Below are positions 35,401 through 47,400 of a DNA stretch of 64,000 nucleotides, piece after piece. The position numbers and the translations under genes were made by a program. This stretch comes from Astropecten irregularis (Eukaryota > Echinodermata > Asteroidea > Paxillosida > Astropectinidae): positions 18,056,983 through 18,120,982 of the forward strand of contig OZ020245.1 in assembly GCA_963971285.1 (NCBI GenBank), in the 5' to 3' direction. The notes beneath the pieces are model-generated. The model was given only the letters and a program-made list of their open reading frames with translations. It was not told where the DNA came from and did not search any database. Position 1 is the first letter of the stretch; each line of letters starts with the position of its first letter.

Positions 35401-38400
35401 CTTTGGAAAATTAAAAAGTCCTAAGCATATCAAGGTCATAAGAATCAGCTGTGAATAAAAATGAAGACTTACTGTGAGTCTCTCCCGCCAAACGCTAACA
35501 GACTGACCAAACTCTCCAGGAGACCTTCTGTAGTGTCGCTCATACTAGCAGCGTGTTGCATCTATTCAGTGACAAAAACAAAACACATCAACATTAATCT
35601 TACTTGTGGACCGGATCTCTTATGAAGTATCGACATGCTTTGTAAAAGAAACAATGCTATCAACGTGAGGTCGACTTTTACCTTTCAATTTTATGAAATT
35701 GAGTATTAAACAAGAATTGTGTTTTGTCTGTTCATTTTGGGATATACTATCACTCATCAGGTCTGCATCCTAACCGAACAAGGACAACCTTGAAATGAAA
35801 ACACCAGGAATTCCTATTGTTTTGCATTACGCAACAACCTTCCAATTGCCAGTTACTCAAAATCAGCCTCCGTTACTTGTGACTCATTTTATCCGGTTGG
35901 GTCAAATGTAAACTTGGTCAATAAATGACAAACAAGTCAATCAGAACTGACCTCAAAGATGGTGTCCTCGCAGAAGTTGACAAAATCTTGCAGTTTTTCC
36001 TTCTCCCCGCCCTCATTGACCAGCTCATGAAGGAAGGCATGCTTGGATTCCTGAACATGGAACAACAAGACCAAAGTCAGAGATTCTTCTTAACCACATT
36101 TCAACAATTCATAGCTTTGAATCTATTTCCAAGCAAAAATCTGGCACAATATTATTCCAGTAAGACATTCCTTAAACCATCCCAGCTCCCGAGATCCTAA
36201 CATTTAGCACAAAGGGTTCAATCAAATACAGTCTCCTATCAGTATAAAAGGCACTCCACTGCTTCACCAGATCATACCCCTTGGCCCTCCCGATGATGAT
36301 GAGAGAGAATCGATTACCTTGATCTGAGGTTTCTCCCACTGGGCCTTGTGTGACTCTTTGATCTCAAAGTACACACGCTCGATGCGCTTGCTGCTACCTG
36401 AAATCAGAAGCAAAAAGTCGGAATCTAGTTAGTTTTCTGATACTGAGGTCAGACACTTTACAATAATTGCATTCCATGCGGGGAAAATTGAAACAAGGGT
36501 GGCCTATATCATCGCAAAATGAGCGGAAAATGACTAGGTATCATAAGCCGGTCCAGAGATTCACGAACATGTTGGTTGACTGATGTCTTGAAATTCTCCC
36601 AAGTTGTCTTAAGTTTCAGCAGACAGAGAAAGTCAGTACCGGTACTCCATGGGCATCTTTGTTTAGCGCACTGGATCCATGATCTGCAGATCCACGTCCC
36701 ATGCAGGATACGCTCAAATGGGATCCAGATCAGCAAGATCACGGATCTTGCGCGCGAAACAAACAGGCCCCATGTGTCATATAAGGATGGGCAGCTCTTC
36801 TTGTAAACATAATTTCTAGTTCAGAAATATGCAACTATCTGTGTACTTGGTGGTTAATTTCTCAAAAGGCAATCATCTTAAAATATATATTGATCATGTC
36901 TACTAGGCCGACGTCTCATCTGAAACATGAATTCTAATGCTTTGTAAAATCAAGCTCAAGTCAAACTGTACAGAGATGCAGCAGAGATGAGCATTGAGAC
37001 AAATGCTATATGCACTGCCCAACAAAAAAGCCCAAAAGAGAAATAACAGTCAGGAGAGCTTGGCTCCCTGTCAGTAGGGGCAAACATCCAGCCCGCCTGC
37101 CAACAACACAATCTATCTTACCCATGATCTCGATACGTCCAAGGTAAGGCTCAAAGTTGTTCAGCAAACTTTCAGCCAGTTGTTTAAATCTTTCCAGCCT
37201 GATCGAAAAAAAAAATTTGAAGTGAAAAAGGAAATAAAAACAGTAACTAACAAAAACAAAACCAGATGTATTGATTGAACAAGTTAGATGTTTGAAATCA
37301 GTTGAAATGGTTTTCCAACATCCAAGTTAAATGGCCAAATTTATCCCTACAGTACTTAAAGGATTTTTATGGGCGCATTACTCTAGAGCCCAGACACCAT
37401 AGGTTTACATGAAGGCTTGGTGGCGCAAATGAGGCTAAAGGCCACAAGATCCCAAGACAGGAATGATTCTTAACATTGGACTTTACAATTAGCAGCTTCA
37501 GGAAATATTTCTAGTCTAAATGCTTCACGAGGGCCAAAAGTTAGGTAAAAGAAAGGTGCTTCTGTGTCACTCACCTTGTGTCGTTGGGCATGTGGTCGGC
37601 CAAATTGGTCAACAAGACGGTCAAGTTGAAACCTGCCAACCAGAAAAATTATAATTGGTTAAAAAAAATCAGAAGGACTCAGACAGATTTGAAAAAACAA
37701 AATGAGAAACAATATCAAACAAACATTTGGTCAAACTGGTCATATTTGTTCTCACCGATGTCTTGAGCAGGACCGTGGAAGCGATCAGTGAATTCATTCA
37801 GGTCAATTCGCCCGTCCATGTTTCTATCGGCGCACTTCAGCAGGTAGTCTATCTCCTCGCTGAATGAGAGAAAGAACATAAGGAGCTTTCTTTAATGAGA
37901 TGCACACACATATACTACTACTGTAGTACTACTACTTAGTTCTTCCCGAGAAATGAAATAAATACTAAATACTAAATACTGTGGTGCTGTATTGTGGTCT
38001 AGTGTGGTGTACTCAAGGTCTAGTGGTCAATCTACAGATCATGTCCAGCCATGGGTTGGGGTTGCTTGTGTCCTTGGGCAAGACACTTTGTTTAAATACA
38101 TATTATTCCTCTTCACTCAGGGTTAAATGGGTACCTACTGTGAGAGTAGAGATGGCTTTGTGGCTTGATTAGCCTCTGTGCGCTTATTGCAGCCAGGGCA
38201 GTATACTCCCCAGGGAGTTTCAGGAATGTAAACGTAGCCCAATGACCAGGGATAATACAAATATTTAAAAATGTCTTAAACAAATTAAAAAAGTTTCCAG
38301 CCGAGTAATCTAATTGACGTACTAGGTGTAGATTTTCTGCGCTTCCATGGCTGTCCTGAATTCCTTGTGAGAGATCCATCCATCATTATTAGTGTCGTAT

Positions 38401-41400
38401 TCCTGTGAGAATTTAAACAAACATAATCACAATTTTATCCGTCAGATTACACAAGTTGGATATGGAAATGCATGTCATTAAGTATTGGTATAAGACAGTC
38501 CTAGCCCTTTGAGAAATCCTGCATTTTAGGCTCCGACTCAGGCTTTGGCTATGTCAGCCAAAATTATGGCGAAAAGACAAGTTCAGGTGTTCTGAAACTG
38601 AGGCTTCATGTCCAGGTTAAAAAACAGTATCAACTCTTAAGCCGTAGCAAAGGTCCTCTACCTTGAGACCTTTGTAATGAATAAGAGAAATATATATAGA
38701 GCCAAAGCCTGAAATTTGGAAAAGGGCCTTAATAAGCCACAAGCCATAAAATTGAATGAAGAGCTTGGGGTAGATTTTAACAAAGAACTTAAATGTAATA
38801 TCAATCTTAAGCTTTTAATAGTATTTTCTTTGTGAAATCGGCCTCAGGTACCATACCCAATGGCAACGCTTGCAAACACCAGTAGGAATCACTACATGCA
38901 TCATACCATGAAAGCCTCGCATGAGGCTAAGTCTTTCAATTTCAGGAACATGTCAAAGAACTTCAGGATTATCTGAAAAAGAAAGAAAAAAAATAGACAA
39001 ATTGTATTTTGGAGAACTTTGACAACATCCAAATGTTGGACAGGCTTTATTGACAACTTGACATTCCATGAACTTTTTACCACTAATCTAACTGTGATCA
39101 GTTGGAGTGTGATTTGGGTGATTCAAATCATAAAGTCAACTTGTACCTTATTAAAGAAAATAAATCCCTGCAAATTGGGATTTACGGTCGAGGATAAACA
39201 AAAAAAAGGCATAGTAATGATGTAAGATACTGACCTCCATGTTGAGTGTTGATTCAACCAGTGTGTCTACCATCTGCTTTCCGATAGTGCCGTGCATCAC
39301 GTTACCTGCCAAGTAAATGCGAAAACTGCGATCATTGACAGGTAGACACAGCAATGACATCACGCTACGCTCACATGACCAAACCGACATCCTGCCTAAC
39401 TCAAAGACCAATCCAGGTCACAGACCCACAGGAAAACCTATAGGAAAACCTATAACCCCAAAGTTCAATGTCCAGCTAAGACACTTACAAAACACAAGAT
39501 CAGCCAAAGGGAGAAGACCAATTCAGGCCACAAGGAATCTGGCAGCTTACAATCAAATTTAACAGCAATGTCTCCAACATCTACCAATAAGCCCCAAACA
39601 CCCAACAAGCTCTTAATAACAACCACCAAGGCAGCAACACCCACCAAGCCCCCCGCACCAATCAATCACCCAATACCCATCAAGCCCAAGGCACCCCTCA
39701 ACCCAAGGCACCATTCAAGCCCCTATACCAGCACCCACAAACCACTAACATCCACTAACCACCAACACCCACCAAGCCCTCAATTCACCCTCCAAGCCCC
39801 ACAACACTCACCAACCACCCACCAAGCCCCCTGCACCCCCGGCACCCAGTCACCCACCTTCCAGCATACTGAGCAGCAGCACCACCATCTCCTTCTGCAG
39901 ATTCAAGAGCTCTCTTAGCAGCTCCAGCTGACCAGAATCCTGAGACAGCTTCTTCTGTAGATTGGCAAAGACATGCAGGAATCCACCGATGGCGTCCCAT
40001 AGCCTGCTGTGGGCTAGGGCTAACTGGTTCCCAGAGCACGGTCCCTGCAAGAATCAAGTATACCAGGTAATTAATTAATACAATTGATTAAAACAAATAA
40101 TAATAGTCTTGATCTACAATCAAAAACTGCTAATGTATATTCAATCAGCATACCTAATTGACTGTTATCAATCAAAAATCTAAATTTCAAGGAAATGGCT
40201 CCACCTTACCTGTATGTACTCAGTGAGAGTTCTGAATATTTGCTTGGCAACTTTGAAGGCACGGGAGAAGTTCTCACGACCCTGAAAAGAAAAGAAAAGA
40301 AACAAATAGAAAAGAAAGTTTATTAAGAAAGATTTGAGGCTTTGCATGGTGACAATTGGTATGTGGATCGGTTTGCAGATCGAAACAACATGTAATAATC
40401 GTTCATACTTTCGCACTTCTATTTCGTTTGCACTTCTCGTAAAACGGTTTCAACTAGCGTGGTCTAGTCCTCATCAGGAGACTAGAGCAGGCTAGTCGAA
40501 ATGTTGAGACCTTACAAGAAGTAAGTCGCTATAACAAACACTGCTTTACCGAACATTTTGTTATACTGAACATCACCCTTTAATTACTCCCATTTTGTGT
40601 ACAATACATAACACATATGGTTCTTTAATTCACTATAACAAACGACCACTAAAACGGACAGCGGCGTTCTACTGTACTAATGCTGTATGTATGTACCCAC
40701 CTGCTGGTCTACCACATCCTTGCCAGAGTAATGCCAGTAAAAATCACTGATCGATTCCTGAGAAACACAAACAAACAAACAAGTACGGTAATAAGAGGTT
40801 TTATAGAGCACCATGTGAATAAAACCATTCCATGCGAAAACCAAAGCAAATTTTCTGGCATTGCAAAAGGAAAAACAGTGCTGCATATTGATAATGTTGA
40901 TGGTTGAGTCTCGCAATTCACGAAAAGTATGAGCTGGGCTCGACCCTGGAACAAGTACACAAATTTGTACAAAAAGGTAAGCTAATGGCAAGTCCAGGAT
41001 ACCAACCACAATCATCAATGCAATGTATATTGATCACGACTGGTTCCCGGCAAATTGTTCTATACATTTTGCTCCATGAGATTTAAATGCAAGTATTCTA
41101 CCTGTAGTCTGAGGAGGTAGTCCACAGTGCATATGATGACGTTGACAGTTGTATGGTTACCAGACTGGGTCCTGAGGTAGTTCTGGAAATCTGTAATATA
41201 GGAGTCAATATTAGTAAAACAATGACTGAAAATCTTTTTGATCTTTCAAAAGATCAAAAATAAAAGAGAAAAGATTTAAGAAATACTGTGGCTGTTTTTC
41301 ACTGTTTTCTCAAAAAGTGGGCACCGTATGGGACTGAAATGTTCACAGGTGACTGTTACTGTATCTTCCTTGATATTTTAGCCCATGAATTTGTATTTCT

Positions 41401-44400
41401 TTGACAAAAACCAAAGTATGAAATTAACTTTCAGGAAGGATTGTGTTTTGTCCGTTTGGGGGCATATCACTCATCAGAGGCCGATTTCACTAACGTTTTG
41501 CGATCATCGCTAAAGCCCAAATCCATTGCTTACCCAGATTGTGGCCCTCACAAAGCAACTGGAGGAAGCGGAACAGAGCGCACGTGAATGGAGCATCGTG
41601 AAGAGCCTTCTCTCCTGCACAGATCAACCAACGAAGAACACACAGCAAAAAAAAAAGCAACAAAACAAGAACAAAATCATCATGTGAACAATTTATGAAA
41701 CTATTAAAATGACTAAAACCAAAGGCCGAATCGATGCATGTAATCAATAAAGAATTTAAGACTTTAAAAGATTCTGGGCCACCAAAATCCAAATGATTAT
41801 GATACATGGGACTAGTGCTACATGGAAAAGTGACAAATTTGTATGAAAGCCATTCCATGAATGTACTGGCAAGATAATTATTTACTTGACCTCTGTGTAA
41901 ACTTGATAGATCTGCCGACAGTGACCAACAGAATAATGCATGTGATATGTTCAGATGAAATCAAATGGTTGCACAGTGGTTACATAGGAGGAATGCAATT
42001 AAACCCTGTAATATCTCTTTTGTATTAAATATCTCATCTTATGGCTCTGAGACGTGTTTTTCTTTCAAATGTCGACTGTAAAAACTGACTTTACAAAGAG
42101 GCAATTAAGAAACAGTCCAGGAGGATGGAAACATCCTCAAAATGTGATATTTCTCTCTTTTTTTCATACATTTCATACTCTTGATTTCTAACCTTTGTTA
42201 ATTTGAAATTCACAGTTTGTCAGATATTCCATTTTATAACATTTTGCTTCTTGTAAATGATTGCATTTTGATAAGCTCTCCTTTCTAATTAAAGCGGTTT
42301 TATAAACCTATTACTACCACTGAAAAGCTGTGCTTGTGTAAGACACTTCACTTCACATCTTGTCATCACTGTCACCAAGCTTTTACTTTGATCGTTGAAA
42401 TATTTGCCTGAGGACTGTGGGGTGCGAGTGCCAAACAGTAAGCGTGTTTTGGGTTGGTTTTTTAGCATGACGGGACTGCGGCGGACCAAGCGTTGCCCCA
42501 CTGGGATCTCACAGATAGGGCTCTTGATCAGCTCAAATGTTTTGCTTATTGCTACTGCAATGGTACTAGAACCATGAGATGTGAAACTACACTCTATGAA
42601 CTCTATCATGGGCCAGGTAGCCTGATTGGATGTATACTTCTACACACTATCAATCTTCTAGTCTATAACCTTAAGACCTATGGCAATGTTGGTGCAGATG
42701 ATGACTATGATCCCATATGTAATGTAATGAACTGGAACACTAGACTTTATGTAGAATAGGGATATTTAAATACAGCAACTATCTGTGATTCAATTTCTTT
42801 ATGGTAATAATGATACAAGGAATTCAAATAATACTATCAGGTTTTTAATTCTTTTAAAAGCATTCCCTTCCCTAATTTGTTTCTAATCTTGTGTGTTTAG
42901 GAAAGAGAAGCAACTCATGGTAGGAAATGAATGCAAATATGAACAAGACTGGAAAGTGAAAAATGGACAACTTCTTCACGAGCATTTACGATGGATCATG
43001 GATCTCAAATAATGCCAGGTGTTCTGAGACAAGTTGGGGAGAGAGGGTTTTCCCAGGAATAGGACCCCCGTTGATATCAGGATCAATCTCACTGTTTCAT
43101 TAACAGTGATAGCTTCCCTGGTAAACAGACATCTGGTCCAAGATGCAAGATTTTCAACAAAAAGAAACTTGGCCACTTTAGTTGAGTATCTTGGGTTCTG
43201 AAGCTATTCCCCAACTTGTAACAGAACACTTTGCAAGTCTGTGATTCTGACGTACAGAACAGAATAGCTTGGGATACACCAGACATGCACAGACACACCG
43301 CACACTACACTCCACTCTCAGAAAATGCACTGCAATCAGCAAACCGATCCAGGCAATGACGTCCATCAGGGTGACATGGATGCATGAGATGAACTTCCAG
43401 GAGGAGATGGAAGGGTAGAGGGATACAGAGTAGCTTGGAAAGAGGGCTTGGAGTAGGGCTTGAAGATGCTTGGAAAGGTACTTGGAAGGGACTATAGGTT
43501 GGAGAGGGGCTAGAAGTGGGCATAGTAGAAAAGGGCTTAGGGCAAGGATTTGTTTGAGCGAGGCTTGGGTTGAGGCTTGAATGGGCTTGGCCATGGGCTC
43601 AGAGTGGCATTTGTAGGTGAGTGGGTTAGAATGCGGCTTGAAGAGGGGCTTAGAGAAGGGCTGTGGCGGGGCTATAAACTCAGATAAAGATTTGGAGATG
43701 AACATGGAGAGGGTTTAGGACCTGATGGTGACAGACGTCAATCTGGATCAAAGAGCTCACAAACAGAAATATGAGTAGATATCAGTCATGATCATGCCTC
43801 ACGGCACACGAGCTAAATGCCTGCACTACACTCTCTACACAAATGTCCAAGCTGCTAAACAATTCCCCCCAAAACCCCACACAAATCATGCCAAACAGAC
43901 AAAATGCATCAAGCACAAAACTTACTGAACTCTGTCAGGAAAAGCACATCTGAAGATGAATGTTGAAGGGAGGACATGTCATGCAAGATATGAAAACAAA
44001 TCATCAGAACAAACAAATAAAATCAAAAACAAACAAACTATTACGAAAAAAGAAATTAGCAAGGAATTAGCCAAAGGATAGAAGAATAATAGGGCGGAGA
44101 GTTTAGTCAGGGCTAGATGGTGGAATGGAATTGAAAGATGCAGGATGGGTGATCGCTGGGAAATAGAATGACAAGCAAATGAAACAACGTCATGGATTAT
44201 TAATGCACAAAATAAACTTTGTACAGCATTGGTTGTCAGACATTGAGAATGGGTCAAATGCCTGGTATCCTTGCTCATACTTGGCACTTGGCAGTATGCA
44301 AGCTATAGTCTTGGGATCAGTTAATGTGTAATTATGGGTGCATTCGTTTAGCTAACACGGGTTAGCCCTTACTGGGAATGGTCGGGCTATACTGCACCAA

Positions 44401-47400
44401 ACAAGCGAGAGAATGGGGGACGAGGTTGACTAGTATTGACCTGGGGGAGCTAAACGAATGCACCCTATAAAAGCTGACACATAACCTTTGCTGGTTACTT
44501 TCTGATCAAGTGAATTTTGAGATCTTTTCAGTTTGAAAATCGACTTGAAATTTTGTGAACACATTTGAATTAGACTCCTCAATCAGTCAAAAATGAACTT
44601 GCTCATTCTAAGATAAGACATTTGAGGAAACCTTTATTTCATTTTGCATCAACATTGTGCTTGATATTATGGTCAAGTTGACCAGGTCATCTTTTTACGA
44701 TTAGCAGAAACAATAAGTTTCAGAATGGAAGTTACTTTCATGACACTTCTTGTGGCATTCTTTATCCAAACTGATTTGATCTGTCCTTAATCCTAACCTG
44801 TCATATGTTATCAAGATATATTTGTGTTTATTGGCACAGGGCTATAGAGCTCAGATAATCATATTTTCAAAGGGGTCCAATGTTTCAGCTTGGTGTTAAG
44901 TACAAAGTTAGATCTGTCACAGGGATACTGCATGGTGCTGAACTTTGGTCGAGTCGGAAAAGTCTCCTGGTAAAACTGCCCGTGCAGTGAATGTTCAGAC
45001 ATTTCTTGGGGGGGGGGGGGGGGTCAATTTAGATGTCTTTTTGGAGCCATGTTTGCTGTGGGTCACATGCAATTTACTTGAAAGTTTCTGCAAATGATAC
45101 CTAGTTGATTCTCAGTGCAAGCTCAATATATGGACTCCTCGTTTCAAGATCCTTAATAGCACAACCTTGAGGGGCAATGGAGGTAGGATTACAATGCTGT
45201 CCCACCTCCTGGGATAAGAATAATGGGGGAAGAAATCATTTTTCATGGTCAGGAAACAGCCAAGAGATGCTTTTAGGTCTTGATGATGCAATATGCAGGA
45301 TATGCCAAGCGCCTGTCATTCAACAGTTAGTGTCCAAGGCACGAGCGTGTTAGTTCTCATTCTCAAATACTCACAGCAACTTTAAATTCATTATGTGCCG
45401 AAGGTTTTTACGGAAATGTAAAAGGCCGGTGACGAACACAATGCATTGAAAAGAAAGGAATGAAAGAATTCAATGAAGAAAACCAGAAAAACTGGAGAAA
45501 ATCTTACCCTGAAGCGTGTTGAAATGGCAGGGTGTCCCCTTTAGTGGTTTTTGGATTGGCTGACCACACAAATGTAATTCTGCTACTGTTCTAATTGGTC
45601 TGTATTATTATTTTGTTGTACGTCTGCAATCATTTCTGGTTTTTTTAACTGAAACTTAGGTCTACGGCAGGAATTTCTATACACATGTACCTTGTTGTCG
45701 ATGACCATTTTGTTAATCTCTAATTCTGGTTTAGTATTACCATTTTTATCGCCTGGTTTATATTGTAGATACAAGTTATAAATTGCTGCAAACTGCTCAT
45801 CAGCCAAAATAATGACCTGACATTTTTCAAATGCTTGGAGTTAGGAGGGCCTGATGCGTTTCTTTCCTAGCAGGATGGTTTATATTGTCATAGTTTGTAG
45901 GCTGGGACTATTTACGCACTGGTATCAACCAAATACCACTAAGAATTATAATCTGTCATTATACTGGTATACTTTATTTTGTTCAGCTGAGGCGGTGTTC
46001 TGACAAACTGAATCAGCTTCAGTGAATTTGTTGACATGAATTGTTGATAAACTCCCCCCATACATAAGATCAGGAAAATCATTATTAATGCAAAAATGAA
46101 GATGGCAAATGGTTCAGTCACATCTGGGGGAAATTATGGAATTTGTTCTCAAGGTAAAATGAGTATGATAGTTTTAGAATGAAAACAATTGAGATACAAT
46201 CTGGACCAAATGTTGGTCATGATTACCAAATGCAAACACAAGATTACAATGAAGAGGACAGATGTGAATGGTTCATTTCTTTTAGACAGATTGAAATGGA
46301 CTGGAAAGACAGAAAAAGATTTCCAAGAACTGCTGAGCGGGGACAGATACTGAATTGGAAGACCAGCGAGACCTACATGTTTCAATGGACATGAAAATGA
46401 GTCAACTCACACCGTGCTAGGCAGTATATCATGCTAACCTCAGATGAAATGATTACCATGGTAACTCAGTGAGCACAAAGAGTACAGAGAGAGAGAGAAA
46501 GGGCAGAACCAGAGAGACTAACAGGAGTTTCGTTAAGTGCATCAAATGTTATATTTCTATATTTTGTTCTTTTAATTTTTGCAGAGCTGCAGATCAGAGA
46601 AATGAGAAGTGGCTGTTAATACTGCAATATGCACATTTTGAGTTTGACACACCATATTGGAAATCCTCTTAATAATCACAACTTGAGGAGGGAAATTATT
46701 TCTTTTCTTTTTTTTTTAGTTAGCGAGCAACAAGAGGGTGACAAACGGTATCATTCAGTTCATATCATATTACCTGCTGTAGACTCACCAGTGACTGTAG
46801 GGGAAGGGGGAAAAAAGCAAACGAACAAACATGACATGCAGTTGCTAAGCAACCATTCAAAAGTGCAAGAACATGGGGAATAACCAATGTGATGGTGGGT
46901 TATTTTAATACCATGTAACATATTATTGGCAGCCTTTTTTTACCAATTGTGTTTTAATCGCAAGTTACTGTCCAGCCAAAAACCATTTTTGTTTGCCAAT
47001 AAGTTTTATTCAAATGTAGATCAACTTGGAACACCTTGTGCGTTTTAGTCAGATTAGGCGAGTTTATCACTCAGCAAATATTAAAATAATTAAAAATTCT
47101 GTCTCGTGGAGAAAATAATTTTTGCAATATTGCCACCCAGTTTGTTGACTTACACTGTTATCTTATTTATTTAAATGGACATGAATTAATTAGATGTATA
47201 TGAAATCAAAAAACGCATGAAGTTAATACGAGATGACTTGAGTCACAAAAACCAAACTTTTCCAGCTTTTCAATGCCAAAAAATGTCGAGGGAATTAAAA
47301 CGCCCCCCAAAACCTCAAACAATACGGAAGAATGGGGGAAAAAAAACTTTCCCCCCAAAAACCTTCATCAACAAAACAACAAAACATGCAATGATATCAA

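Noticed and set aside
39568-39918. Pro/Thr-rich open frame
   Set aside because: Product of a CCAACAAGCCC-type low-complexity tract in a RyR intron.
43178-43705. 175-codon minus-strand open frame
   Set aside because: Low-complexity GGGCTTG tract; no splice-compatible junctions to RyR and no homology to the RyR protein at this point.
45508-45540. Possible third microexon near 45508
   Set aside because: The AG and GT lie one base apart, so no exon can fit.
45583-45807. 74-codon minus-strand open frame
   Set aside because: Composition is plausible but no domain is seen and it does not fit RyR phases.
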